From positions 24,145,944 through 24,209,943 of the forward strand of contig CM039188.1 of assembly GCA_008360975.2 (NCBI GenBank): a stretch of DNA of 64,000 nt, read 5' to 3'. This document shows positions 36,601 through 51,600 of the stretch, one piece after another. This DNA comes from Lichenostomus cassidix (lineage: Eukaryota > Chordata > Aves > Passeriformes > Meliphagidae). Below the pieces are notes generated by a model, which made no database searches, was not told the origin of the DNA, and saw only the letters and a program-made list of their open reading frames with translations. How positions within the stretch are numbered: position 1 is the stretch's first letter; every line of letters starts with the position of its first letter. Position numbers and translations under genes: made by a program.

Positions 36601-39600
36601 CAGGCACCAAGCAGGAGACTCACCCCCTCAGTGCCCAGGTGTGGCTCAGCAGCATTGGTCCATGCAGCTCTGCATCAGCTCTGGCTCCCTGGGGTTTGAG
36701 ATTTGACATCTGATCCACTAGCAAGGCACATGTGGTTCTCAAGTGGGGAAGGTTGTGATGTTGCCCTGCCACTGCTGTCGCAGGGATTCATCATAATCTT
36801 TTAAACCCCTTAAACGTTTAGAGAAAGACTGTGATCCTCATACATCCTAGATTTACCACTCTTGTCTGACGCTGATGCAGCAGGATCCACATTATGGCAA
36901 GGACATTGGAAGTGTATTTAATGATCAAATCTACCTCTGTGGGAAAGGGGAGAGCTGAGCAACCCCAACAAGGCATTGCATCCTGAATTCCTAATGGAGA
37001 AGGGACTAATTGCCTCCAATTGTTATGGCTTTGGCTCAAGACTGCCTGCAGCCTAGATGGGTGAATTTGCTTTCCAGGGAAACAGAGTTCTGGCTCTGGA
37101 GAACGCTTTTTCTTAAGGTCTCATTTTAGGCTGCAGTCAATAAGTGGTTGAAATACTTGTCTATTTAATGATGGTGAAAATTGAAGGTGTCCAGTAAAGC
37201 AGTTGTAATTGTGTTTAATGCTGAGACAATGAACCTAGTTAAGATTCAATTTGGTCTTCCTCTTTGTTCCCCTGTTCCAGTAATAAATGGTTAATTACCA
37301 GTTTCAAAGGCTCAGTGTAATTTGTCAGCTCGCAGAAATCACAGTGATCACCATACTGTCAGTAAGAAGTGTGACCCCATTGTTTTTACAGATGAAAATA
37401 TTTATTCTTTTATAGAAAATGCTAATTAATCTCCTGACTTGAACTACTCAAGCCACAACCTTTCCCCTCCTGTTTGGGAAGGGGTGGGGCTGACGGGATG
37501 TGCCCATCTGCTGAGTGCCATGAGCAAAGGTTTTCTGCATTCCTCAGCTCTGTGTTGATGTCTGTGTGACACCAGGGGGTACCTGGCAGGGCAAAGGCTC
37601 AGCACTGTGACATAGTGGAGCCCCTCAGTAAGGGCCCACATTTGAGCCCCCATTTAAACTGATTTTTAGCTACATTTCTATTGCCGAAAGCCCCAAGCCC
37701 TACAAACCCAAACCCACTAAATCCCAACCTGGTCCATATTTGCTTGTCTTGGAGGAAGGACCATTGGCCCCGTGGGTGAAAGGACTGAGATTTTCCTTTT
37801 GCTCCCAGCACTGATGTCTGCATTACAGAAGTGGGGTACTTTAGGAAGTCATTCCAAAACCACTGTTTACCTTTTATTGCCTATGTTTAAAGTTTGGTGC
37901 ATTGTGAGAGAACCTCAGCATGAAATTTTCACTGCTTGGGCCAGAAGCTGTCAAATAACCTAACTGCATATATGGTTGTTGATTAGTATATGTTATATGA
38001 TATGATATGATATGATATGATATGATATGATATTATATTATATTATATGATCTATGATATGGTATGGTATGATATGATAGTTTCAATTAATTTGAGCATT
38101 ACAGTTAGGATTTCCTTGTTTCTTTATTAATTAAGGATGCTGAAACAGACTGAATTTGTACAATCAGGCACAGGATATCAGTGTTGCACTCTTGTTGCCA
38201 CTATATTATTCACCAAGATTTCCTGCAAACAGCAGTAACTGCTGATTCTCTGAGCCAAAGGCACTGTGAACACAAAATTAACAGCACTTTGCTATGGAAA
38301 TGCTGAGTGCATTTTAGATAAACATCTATTCTGTTTTACTGTATGCCACTCCAAATCTTCAGATTCTTTAAATATGTGGATGAAAAATAAAATGATTTAA
38401 AAAAAAAAAAAAAGTTTTAGGAGACATAGCACAATAAAGAAAAACCACATCACAATTTCCATTTTGTAGCCTGCACTTCTTTTCTGTTTCTAAGTTTTCT
38501 CAAGGAAGTAATCTGCTGACTGGGATTATTGCCCAAGACAGCATCCTCAAATTTAACAATCTTCTCTCTGCAGGACAAACAAAGGGAAGGTTGTGTCCTA
38601 GTAACTGGGAAATGTGTGGCAGGGTCAGGATAGATACTAATCTGCTGATCCTGGCATTTTGCTGCACAAAAACTACATGTGCAAAAGGCATTTGCATCTT
38701 TTCTCTGTCCCTGGCCAAATCATGCTAATAAGACAATTAAAACTGCACCTTCTCCCTTGTAGCTGAAAAAGAAACAAACCCAGAGCAATCCTGTTCCTTT
38801 TACAAATATTCCTCCTACTTTCAGAAACACTGACAAGCACCATCCAGGTCTAACAACTTTGAGAAGACTCATAATTAGGATGCAGTGTCATTGAGCTACG
38901 TGCTCAGAGTTTAACAAGACAGATCACAAATTAACAAGCATAGATCTTGCAAGTTGCTGATAACAATGAACAATGGGGTTACTCACTGGCTCTAGTTTTT
39001 CTCTTTCCTTTCATCTCTTGACCTGTCCTTCTAGTTATTTCCTGCTATCAAATATTTGAAGTTGGCATGATGGGTTTTCTGTAACTGATCCATAAACAGG
39101 TAAAGTGAAGGGAGTTTCTCTTAGGGAATAAATTTTATTTATATTCCTTTTCCATAATTAAACCCCCTGAAAAGCCCCAAATTGCGCACATTTCTCTTAA
39201 ACTTTTGGTGCCCCCTTGCCCTGCAGTCTCCATTCTGCCTCATCATCTGTCTGTGAAGTAGAACACTTCCACAAGCCTTAATTCATTACCAAAATGAGAG
39301 CAGAAAAACAAAACAAGAGGTATCATTACAATCTTGAAAGCAGAGTGCAGGAGTTATCTGCAATTTAATGGGTCCTGCAATTACATCTTGATTGAATGTG
39401 CTGATGAAGCTGCAGCCCTTTCTTGTACAACATGGCACTCATCAGCACACCATGGCCCAGACCTGACTGAGGATTTTAGTTTGCACAGGTGAGAAGGGAG
39501 AAGTCAAAACTGTGCATGTGCTTGCCTAAATTCTAAAATTCTATGATTTTCCTCATATTTTTTTTGGCAAGTGTCTTGTATTGGACTAGCAGTCAACCAG

Positions 39601-42600
39601 TAGGGAGTGAGAAAAACTATCCAACATTTTTCCTTCACCTAATGTTACTATAGTAAGCATATAGAAGCCTTTATCAGGAATAGGTCCCAACCAAAAGTGT
39701 TTTCCATATTCCAAAATAAGAACCGACTTTGGTCCTAAAGAGCTACCAACCTAAAGGAACCAGTCAGGGAAACACCTGATTAAGATCCTGTTCACTATGC
39801 AGGAAAATTGAGGCTCAGGAGCACAGATGTCACACAGAAGATGCTGCAGCAGAACTGAGAGAGAACCTATTTCTTCTGGTTTTAGATGAACTCCAAAGTG
39901 GTGTGTGGTAGAAGAGAGGACTGATTTATGCATCTTGACACCAATTTGAGATCCTGGCTCCATTTTCTATCTGTGGCCTGTGCCACAAAAAATCATAGCA
40001 CACAAAATTTTGGTGTGCTATGATTTCTTTTCTCCCATGGCTGTCGAGGATTCTGTGTTCTCAGATCCCTGAACAAGCTCAGCTGCTTTCTGCTTTCTTG
40101 AGCTACAACAGCAGGACCAGCTGGATGCCATATAAGAGAAGTCTAAAATAACTTATGCCTACCAGAGCCCTTTTGCCTCAGGCCTGAGCCAGGGCCTGCT
40201 GGAGACCATGGGTTATTTTCTGTTAACTTTGGTGCACTTTGGATTAGGCAGTAAACTGCTGCCATTTTTGCTCTCCTCTCCCTGCTGTCACTGTTGCTCT
40301 GTCAAGCAGGTGGAAACCTCATGTTTTCAAAAACCAATAGTTCTTAGAGAAGTAAAGTGATGAAGGAAACCCAAGTTACCAGTTTGGAGAGATGTAGGAA
40401 GGATTTAAAGGTGTGAAGACACTGACTAACAAATCAGTCCTCTCTGAGCTGCTGTCACCAAAGTCCAGATGGTACCTGAGCATCTCAGGTGCTGGAGCCA
40501 AAGATCCTGGGTTCAGACAGACTGTTCATTATGGTGCAGAGTGAGGAGCAGCTGCACAGGGAGGGTGGCGATTACCTTGCTGCTGCAGCTGCTTCCTGCT
40601 GAAGGCTGCTGCATGCCCATTGCTTTGGTAAAGGTTAACTCATGCTGGGGGGTTTTAATTGTCTATTATCTGCCCAGAAGGGGCTGACTATCTTAAACAG
40701 AGCAAGGCAAAAATCTTCTTTTTCTAGCCTCTTTTTTCTTTTTTTTGAGTATTTTCCAAAGAAATGTGTACATTAATCAAACTCATGAATGAACAAAAGA
40801 AAGATAACAGCAGTGATATGTTCATTGGGGAAGGAGACCCTGGGTCACACAGATCCATGAGCAATGAATCTAAATAAAGTCAGGGAGAGTGTCACTGACT
40901 ACTGCAATTATTATTGTGGTGATTGATAATGTAGTTCCTCAGCTAATGTGGTGATGTGCGTGGTCTGAAGGTCAGCAGCACAGCTGGTGAGGTGGAAAAC
41001 CATGCTGTTGTGATAGGATGGGCTGATGCTTCATGGTCTAATACCCAGCTTCTGTAAATCAAGATTGATTTGGATTACAGTGCCCTGGTCCTGAGCTGTC
41101 CTGCATGTGGTAGCTCTGCAGGATTGGTCTGAAGTTTGTCCAACTTCAGCCTTTTCAAGTTGGGTTGCTAACTTTTATTGATCCCTTCCCTTAGTTTTAA
41201 ATGTAATTTAGGTTTCAGAAGAGAAATAGAATGGATTTATCTGTTTCTGTCAAAAAAATAGTAACATAAGAAATCCTTCTGTAGGGGTATGACTGGTTTT
41301 ACTCACTTCTGAGGGATAAAATGAGATTTAATGAGTGATTTGGAAAGGGGAGAAGTGTAGTGAAATTTCTGGTAGTTCACTCACTGAAGTATTGTGGGCA
41401 AAACAAGAAGAGGTGGAAGACCTGAGGTGAATACTAGATTACCTGTAATTATGAAGGAAACAGTACACCATATTGTAACATAAATGGTGGTAAGGACACC
41501 TTTCAGAGCAGATTAATATCTGTATTATTCCAGAAGTTCAAAAAACTTAAGATTACAGGTTAAGTCAATGACTTAGAAGCAAGGAGTAATGAACATATGA
41601 CATAATTGAAGAACAGGAAACTGGTGTACACTGATGAAGGAAAATAAAGGAACTCTGTTTTTCTGTTCCCACAGCCATGAGTATCATATCCAAGTGTGAC
41701 CCACTGCTATAGTACAAACTGAGAACCAAGAAGCAGAAGAGACACAGGGGTTTTGTTGAAACTGCTGAACTCAGGGCAGAGGAAGGCTCTCAGAAAGAAT
41801 GAAGAACTGGAAACTTATGCCACAGTAGCAACTGTATTTAACACCTTCTTATCTATCTCACATAACCAGCAACAGGGATGGGAAGTAAGATTTGTCCCTG
41901 AGTTTTGACCTGTCTTGGTGCAGTGTCTCAATGTGCCAAATTTTGTTACATTGCACAAATGTACATTTTCTTTTGCTTCTCAAATTTCCTCTCTTGATGT
42001 TTTGAGACCTAATATTTTTGGGGCAAGCTTTTTTCTTGTGCTAAATTATTCAGGCTGAAATCGCATAAAAATAGAAGATTGGACAGTTTTAAAGGCAACT
42101 AGAAATCTGAATACCATCTTTATTTATTATCAAATAGGGAACAAATTTAAAGCTGCTTTACTGCATTGTTCTATAAATATTGACTAAAGTATTGCTGTAC
42201 GAGGAAGCATGTAAGTTATTGCTCAGTCCTCTAAAGACAGAAAGGGAGAATCTCTCATTCATTTCATTGTATTGCCAGAGTCTTTGAAGTCATTCATCCT
42301 AGGAAGAAGAGACTCTTATAGGTAATTTACTGTATTTGTGCCTTCTGTCCCATGGGCTGTAATGCAAGATGAAATGTCAGCTTCTGCTTTCAGTCTTCAT
42401 TTCTCTTGCATTACTCCATCCTCTTTCTCTAAGGTACTCTTCAATGTAATCATTATACTCCAGTTTGGCTACCTGCAGAAAGCTTAAATGGCATCACTTG
42501 CAGTAAAGGCATTGGCTTCTTCACCTGAGGATTCTTCTGGTCCTGGCAGTAAAGGGTGAAGCCAAGAGAGTACTTGCCACTACAGTGGAGACATTGTACT

Positions 42601-45600
42601 GAGATCCATTTGTACTCTCAGGAAGGAGAGGAGCACTGTGCTGGGGGTCTCTATCAGCCCAGGCAGCTGCTGGACATGGAGAAGGGCTAATGAAATAAAG
42701 GTAGAATTTCTGCATTAGAGATGCAAATTAATCTTTATTCTGTAAAAAGTCAAGAAGTGTGTCTGTAGACAAATTTATATGTGAGATTCATCAATTGGGC
42801 AGTGTTTTCTATTAAACTGGGCACAAAACCTCATGCAAGGTTGTGACAGAAAATTGTCAGGGATACCACTGATTCTTATGAACTGAAGAAGAAAACCTTA
42901 GTGGAAACACAAAAGTGGTGCCCAACACTCTCTTAAGGCTCTGCCACTCAATTGCTGTACACTGGACTGACTTTCAGCTTTTTGTGTACTGGAAATATAA
43001 AGCTCATGAAATTTTGGTCCTCCATACCCTGAAGCACAGGCATCTTTGGGGGAAACCTGGTGGCTGTTTGAAACTATGATTACAGATGTGGGTAATCTCT
43101 GCCTTATCTTCAATACAGTAGTGAGTACCTTTGGCACAAGAGAGAAGAATCCCATTTGTGGGTTGGATTCAAAAGTGTATGTGTGTGATGCAGCTGACAA
43201 ACCATGGATGTGTCTCCTCAGCGAACCTGTCAGCAGGACAGATGGTGCAAGCTCCCTTTAGGTTAAAAAAAGTCATTAAAATGGCCCTCTTGTGCTCTTT
43301 TTGTGGACAGATGTTATTTTATGACTGAGTGCTCAAAAATGTGCTAGGTGTTGGCCTATAGATAAAGGTCCTTGTTTCCTAAAGGTGTTAACACAGAAAC
43401 CAAACATTTGTGACATTTCTAAAGGGGTCTGTGGCAAAGTAGGGACATCTTCTCTCTGGGCAGGCAGGGCCAGTGCTCTGCTTCTCAATAGTTAGAAGCA
43501 TGACTGAAAAGATGCTGTTCAAGGGAGCATTAGGAATTACATTTTTGGCAGTGCTGGCCACTGACTGCTGCAGGAAATGTTCAGCCCCCTCCAGAGGGCT
43601 GGGTTTTTTCTTTGAAAACTTCCCAGTGCTGCATTATATGGCCCAGGCTGTGGGATCTGCTGCTCAGGGCTCACTCTGACTCTCCTGTTCACCATGTAAA
43701 AAGAGGAGCTAACACTCGTGTTGTACCTGTTTTGTAGAGCAAAGATCTCTAGCTGTAGCCACATAGGATCTTATCATTGGCCAAAAATCCTTGGTGCTTC
43801 TTCCACAGTAAAGGGGAATCAATGATTAACACAACTATGACTTTCCCATCAAAAGAAATGTAAAGTCTGTCTGCTTGCATGGGAAAAGCAATCTTCTGCA
43901 TTGGGAGAACAGAGAAAGACAGATGAGAGAAAGAAGGCAAAACAAAAGCAGAAGGATACCTTGAGTGGGTGTGGGATAAGCTCAGCAATGACATGTTCTA
44001 AAAAGGAAGTAAGAGCTGTCTGGAGTCCAGTGCCCCCCTTTCTTGCCTCCCTGGAGCCTGGACCTGGCAGATGCTATTTGCAATGCCAATTTGCAGCCTC
44101 GTGTCCCTGCCATAGCCTGGGAGAGCTTGTGTTCATATCCCAGCACAGTGCCTACACTGCAAACACTGTTATGCTGCACAGCTGTTTTAGCATCCTCCTG
44201 AACTGTTTTCTGGGGCAGAGTTAAGGGATTTTTTTATGTGTTAAGGGGTAAAGTTATAATATTTTACATATGTAATGTATGTATATACATATATATGTGT
44301 ATATATATATGTTTATAGTAGTTTTTTCTTCCCGAATATTTCAACATTGTCCTCCTGAAATAGTTTATTTGGGATAATTTCTCTGTCCCTGGACAAATGT
44401 ATTTTTTTTTTTGTTCTTTCAGTGAATATATTGTTATTCTATTCTATTCTAGTCCTTATACCACAGTTTCTCCTGAAGGTACCTTCAATACCAGCTCACA
44501 GTAAATGCCCTGGCTGAGCTCAGAGACCAAATTCAAAGTGGAATTAAAGAGTGGTATAACACATACTCAACTTCAGCTCAGGGTATTCTCTGTCCCTCCC
44601 TCTCAGCAGCTGCTCACTGTGTCCTCTTCCCCCCAGAAATGTGTAAGTCCTCAGTGAGGCTAACTGAACTCTGCAGGTGTGGAGCCCTGGAGACTGAGAT
44701 CCAGTTAGAGCAGGGCTTTGTTCTCAGGAGCTGTCAGTGTGAGGTCATGCCATGTTACAGCAAGAAGGTTCATGATGCCACCTTAACAGGAGAAAACAAT
44801 GTAGCCCTGAGCTGTGTTTCAAGGGATAAAAGAACTGGAACTACTAGGGGAAAATCCATCAAATAAGATGAAAGAACATCACCAAGAAAAAAAAGAAGGA
44901 ATGAAAAAACCCCTGTGATGTAGTAGTCTATGAAGCACAAAAGTAACAATGAAAGTAGTAACTTCAGAGAGTGCTATTCCTTGTTCAGGCCTGCCTTTGA
45001 TCTTTCTTTTTGATTCCCACAAGGGCATCTTCACAGCCCTTGGATGTGGAATGGCTGGTACTGAGTCTTCCCCCATGGGATGGCCAAGCAGCCCTCCCTG
45101 CCCCTGTGCTGTACTTCTGCTGTGGCACATGTGCCCCGTGCAGCCCTGAGCTCTGCACAGCCCCTGTGTGTGTGAGAGCAGAGCTGGATGCTCAGGTTCA
45201 CAAGGGGAGAACTGAGCAGAGGGGTTCTGAGCTGTTACCCTTTCCTGCATTGCTGCAGGCTGGTCAGAGTGTCTTCTAAGTGTCTTTCCCCAGGGTGAGC
45301 TCATGTGCATCTTCACAGAGCTCCCCTGATCCACCTGCAGTGGGGCTCCCCCAGGAACATCTGCACCTCCTGAGGAAGGTGGCCCAGAATTCTGTCCTTT
45401 TGGAGAAACAACCTTTGTGATTGTTTCCCATATGGCTTTAGAAAGAAAAGAAATTGCCAGAATAACCCTCACTACTGAAAAAGCAGTATTGTTCATGGCT
45501 TCTGCTATCTCTTTCTTGCTTGTTTACTGATGGGAAGGACTTGGAGAGTTTGTCATCCCAGGCTGTAAAATGAAGCCACCCTGACTGCAGTGGGAAGGTG

Positions 45601-48600
45601 AGAAACTCTGTCCCATGACACCAGTGTGTGGGGCACTTGAGCTGCCTCTGAGCAAGCAAGGAAGTTAGAGCAAAATCAGGAGTATCCTGCAAACCTTGCA
45701 AACCAGCCTTTGATTAATTTCAGACAGTTTTAATTAAGAAGTATTCCCTCCTTAGTTAATTATGTGTTTTATGAGAAGTGGATGTGGTTATCTGAAATCA
45801 AGCCAGAGATGGTGTTTCTTTAATTTCATCAATACAGGGTATATCACCACTGGGAAGTAAGACAGTGTTAACAAATAACCAGAAACACATCCAGCCCACC
45901 CTCCCCCAGACACTAACAGATCCACTTTAAATTAATATTTGAATTTGCTTCAGTGTACCATGTATTGTGAGGTACCATCTTTTATATCAAATGCTATCTG
46001 TCTTTCTGTTGATTGCATTTTAGTTTTATTGTAATGCTCTGTGTGGAAAAGAGGATTATTCTGAAATAAGGTAGGGCTCAAGCTTGAAATGCCTGAAACA
46101 GACATGCTTTTAGATGCATTATTTCTAAAGCAAAACATTCATCTTGCAGTCTATAAAGTCTCTCTCTTTTTTTAACCCTAAGAGTGCTTGGTTTTTCCTT
46201 CCTTTGGTTTTCAGAATCTTTTAAAATGGCTCATGAAAGCATTCAGGTACCAAGCCTTCTAAATCAACTGCAATTCCTGAAAATTTAGACCATATTTAGG
46301 AAAGGATAATATTACATTTGCTCTTTAACTTCAGCAAATGTATATGCACAAGCTGATGCTGCTAGTGACTTGATTCTGAAACAGACTTGTCAAAACAAAA
46401 TTTTTTGGTCCTGCAAGTTTTCAGGTTGACAGACAAAGAGAATGCAACAGGTGAATGACAGAAATGAAACAGGACAGTATAGGAGGTCAATGGCAAATAA
46501 AATGTGATCACCAGGACAGCAGGAATCGCATGGACCACTGCCTGCTTATTTTCCCTAGACTCTCTAAATATGTCTTTCTGCAACAAATGAGGACTGTAGA
46601 AAACTACAAATGTCCACTTTTATTGCTTTGAATCTTAGCCATGAATTGAATAATTTACATTACTGAAGAGTGAAATGGTGCAAAGTTGTTTGAACATTGA
46701 AGGTAAATTGAAGTCTTTTATGAGAGACATTTTGCAAAGGAAAGGTGTGGGAAAGTCAAGATGTGTAAGCAAGACACAGAATAACCTCAAGGGTGATGTG
46801 CTTAAGCTTCACTGAATAAACACAGAATGATTTGATATCCTTCCCAATAAGCTTTACAAATATTACTGCACTGTCTGAATGTATTTCATACTAGCAAGCT
46901 AACAGGGTGTCAGAAGTGGCAGCATTCACGTCAAGACTCCACTCTGCCATGCTCCCCAGTTAAGTGCAGGGACAGTAAATTTCACAGCATCTTTAATCTT
47001 TGTCTCAAGTGTAAATAACTTCACATGGACTTTAAAAAAAAATTAAATAAAGTCCTTGCCTTCTTGCAGGTTTAATCTCAGTGCTGATGCCTATTGATGG
47101 TTCAAACACTCAGTCCCCTATTTTTAAATCATTTAACTGGTTCAATAACTGTCTTAGCCTTTGCTTTGATAGTTAAATCAATTCTTAGGAAAGAAAATAA
47201 GCTTGTCAGTGAATCATAGTCAAAGGTCTACCTTTCCTTAGAGCCAGCTGCAGATTATATAAAATAAATTAACTCTGAACTTTCTTAGAAGTGAATGAGG
47301 GTGAAGAGAGCAAATGCAAGAACTGCAACCCAGAAGCAGTGAGGGTTTGATTTGTTGCCGTCATGGTACCATAGATGGCCACAGTCAGTCATATCTGCCA
47401 TTTGCAATGAGTGGTTGTCCATTTCAGTATCTTTGCAAGAAAAGAACAAATAAGACAGCTCTTATGAAAATTAAAGTGTTAAAAGCATCCTTAGGCCTGA
47501 GGTGGAAATTCTTCCCCAGGAGAAACCTCCATGGGGTTTGAATCCACAGGAGGACCTCAGCACTGGGAAATGCATCTGTGTCCTGGACAAGACTGTGATG
47601 GACATCAGGTAGCCCTGAAGACTGATTAATAAGAAAATGGTATAGCCTGTACCTCCCTCTCTTTCCTATACTGCTCAATAATTGTGGCTTTTTGTCTTTT
47701 GCTGAAAGTCTGGTTTGTCAGGAGATGCCAGGGGGATGTGTGTGAAGGGTGCCCAGAAGGCACCTCTGGATGAAACTTCAGTTGCATTGGTTCCTGGGAT
47801 GGCAGGGCATTGGTCTCGAGGACCTAATTGTAGGGACAAACTGAGCCAGGAACATAATGCAGAGAAATGGTCCCATGTGCTCTAAAATAAGGCATGTCAG
47901 TCACTTAGGTCACAGTGAAGTAGAGACAACAGAATAAGATTTTAAACTGCTTCTTTCTGTTGACATTTTTTTACTGCCAGCTACTAAATTTCTTCATGCT
48001 TCAGTTTTTCAGTTTAATAAAAGATTTTCTTTCAAAATTTTAACTTCCCCTGAAAATGTTTTCCATTTCCCTTTCTTTTTGGGGACCGAGATTGAAATAA
48101 TTTGACAACTTATTTCTTTTCTTCACAACTGAATGAACTGTAAAGGTTTATTTCTATGGTTGCCTTTCTTGGTGTCTTCAATTTTGCACAGATTAGCAAA
48201 AAAAAGTTTTCTGACTTTGTCTTGTTTGCAAAGTTTAAGAAAGTTACACAGTGGAGAAACAAAAAAAAATGGAACATAGAATTAGAATGAAAACACAAGA
48301 ACAGTCTTAACAATCACCCTGATAAATGAGACACTCTGAAAATGTAGTCGTTCCAAGACTAAAGGGAAAAGTTGGATTCTACCATTGGTAATATTCTTTT
48401 CATGCTTTCTTCTGTACATGCAAGTATATGGAAGTCTGAATTCAGAATTTGGGCCAAAATACTTTTCCTGCTGGAGCACCCTTTTCTGCAATGAGTCCTG
48501 CAGTACTTTCCAATGACATCCTCCAGTCCTGCATTATAGCCAAGAGTTATATATACTTATTAAGCATTTGAGCAGCATTATTTGCTGTTAAATGAAGATG

Positions 48601-51600
48601 GATTTTAACTTGCTGCTTCCAATTAGAATAATAATAAACATTTTCCCTAATGATGATGACATGCAATAGTCTTAAATTGGAAATGCAAAAGCTTTTTCTG
48701 TTGGTACAGTATAAGTTACAGTGTCATTAAATATATAATCAGCCATTTATTGCTTGTGTTATTTTTGAGGCACTTAAATGAAAAGTTGATTTGTCTCTTA
48801 TTAGACCTCAATAAATGTTCCTTTAATAGTCATAGGGTGTTTTAATGCTTCAGAATCATTGTCATTAAATTGAATGCAAGACATTGGACTTAAATAAAAG
48901 AGAAATGGAAAAACTCAATAAATCAGGATAATAAAAGCTTTTCTTTGTGCTGCTTGAATTGTGCTGAAATGGATCTGTCTCTTAAACTGCCTTACAAAGG
49001 CCAAAGTAGCTTAATTGCTTTAGGGCTTGATTATGCTGCATGAGTCAGCTGTGAGACTGTGGCAGTAAAAAGTCACATTTAACCACAGAAACTTGAGGAT
49101 GAATTTTGCTGCTGCATTGGTAGACTTCCCTGAGAAACAATGGCCAGGTAAGAGAAACATACTGCAATGACTTCTGCATTGTGGGAATCTTTCTTCAGTA
49201 TCAGGGACATGTGCAGAATGCAAAAGGCACAACACTTAGGGATAGATCCTTGCCCTTTTGTGTTGATTTTCTTCAGCTCCTATGGGTTACTCTGGCATTC
49301 AGCACCAAGACACAAAATGGCTCTGAAGCCCTTCATGAAATAAATCTTAAGAGGTATATAAACTCTATGACATCTATCATAAACATATTGCTCAATATTA
49401 TACTGAAAAACAGGCAGTGACCCTAATAGCTGTGTTCTAAACATCTCAGAAGTGTTATCTTGGCATGAACTTCCTCAGTGTAAACTTATCACTGAATTTG
49501 TCTATGTATTTGATTAAAAAAATAGTAAGTTCTTTTAAATCATGCCTTCTTGGCTGGCTCATTTATCCAGATGAAAAGTAGATTTTTGTGATGCAAATCA
49601 ATAATGCTCAATCTAGTTGGGGTTTGACAGCTGTGACTCAAACAAGGGAATAGAGACCTGATCCATTCTAAAAGGAGCTAATTTCCATGATGAACTTGAG
49701 TCAGGGAGATGGGGATCGTGTAACAACCCAAGATTGTCTGAATACAAGAGTGAAAGCCCCTTGGAGATGCTGCACCCCTCCAGGTATTTTGTGAGCTTCC
49801 CAAGGTGGTATCATGAATCAAAAGCCCTTCACACATCTGGCTGCTCTGAAATTGCTGTGGTTTCTTTTGTTAGTTAAGTTAGAAACCTCTAAACTTGAAA
49901 GTCCTCTCCTTCTTGGTCCACTCAGAATTTAAATTGCTAGAGATGAGGACATGTGTGAAACCCTTGTTTTCCTACTTTCCCCTCTATTATTTGGTATTTA
50001 ATTGGTCAGCATAATTTGTTGCTTGTAGACACAAATGGGAGGACAAATATAAAGAGAGCCCAGTAGTCATGGCAACAGAAAATATTTCATTTAGTCACAG
50101 AGCATGTATGTAGAGATGGGCAGCAGGAGCTTTCCTAGAATGGCTGCCAATTCACTTACCCTGTAAATAGAGAAATAAATACAGAGGCATAAAAATCCCT
50201 GAGCGATGACATGTCCCTTTGCAGCTGCTTTAGCTTCAAATCAGAACTGTCTATCATGTCTAGGTATTGTTTACTTTCTTCTGACCCATTATGTAAATAT
50301 TGCTCTTAAAAGTGTGCTTTCTCTTATTTTATGATTGAATCTACTTCCTTATATTGAGAGCTTTATCCCATAGAAATATGACAGGTTTGTATATTACTGC
50401 AAAAAATAAAATATTACAGGCAGATAACTGCTGATGTCATGCTCTAGAGATTTTCCAGGTCAGAACTCTGACATGGAGACTCATGATTTTTTGAAAAATT
50501 ATCTCAGATTCCAATAAATCCAGCACATACTACTCCACAAAGTCATCCTTTGATTGTGAAGAACAGCCTGGTTTAATAAAATTTGTTCGGGTTGCATATT
50601 TTGGAGCTTGTGGCACTGTGGTGCACAGCGGTGAGTACACCCACAGCCACAAAGTTAAAAAAAAGTATAAAAAGTATAAAAGCGGAAGATATTGGGGTTA
50701 AAAATTTTGCAGAATCCAGAGAATCAGAAGGGACTCTTGGTGGTCACACTATTTATTCATCCTTCTGCTCCCCATGCAGGAATTTTCTGTTTAAATGCTG
50801 TTCCCCATAGATTGTCCCTCCTTCTCTTAAAGAAGACTATGGTGCTGCAAACCTCTTGGGAAGTGAGCAGGAGGAGTGGCCTTTTTACATGGGACTGTGC
50901 TGGGAATACATGGAATTTTGCCTGGGATGGATGATGAGGCAATTCATGATTCTCAGTTATGGTTTATCAGTTTAGGGGTCAGGATTAGAGACAGAACAGA
51001 CTAGAACAGAGGCCCCTAGTAACTGCAAACTTCACTGGGGAAAAACCTCCATTCCTGTTTGTACAAGTAGCCTGGATTTTTTTATTCTCTAATCCCATTA
51101 AAAATAGACTGCAAGGAGACTTGAGGAGGAGGACTGGTATCAGATGATAATAGCTATAGGGAGGTAAGTTTTCATCTCAGTTATGTAACTGTAAAATCAA
51201 TTAATTTTTCTAGATTTATCATGGTGAAAGAAGAAAGTTTAATTAGGATTAATTAAATTAAAATCAAAACAACCATGCTGTGAATTAATTCCAAGCTAAA
51301 CTACCCTACCAGTTTCAGGTTGATTACATTGGTGTTCTAGGAGATAGAATACAGCTATTTTTTCCTGGGACAGCAGAACAATTTTTCTCCAGTCATCTGA
51401 ACCCAATTATTTATTTGTATTACACTTCTTTTTTTCCTTTCTACTTTGTTGTATTAGAGGTTTTTTTTTAAAAAAAAAAATTTTGGGTAGCAGTGATCAA
51501 TCTCAAAATAAAAAAGCAACAAAGATAACACAGAGAAAAAGAAATTTAACAAAAGTCATGATAGTTTAGAAAATCTTTCTCAGATAATTTGGAAGTTCCT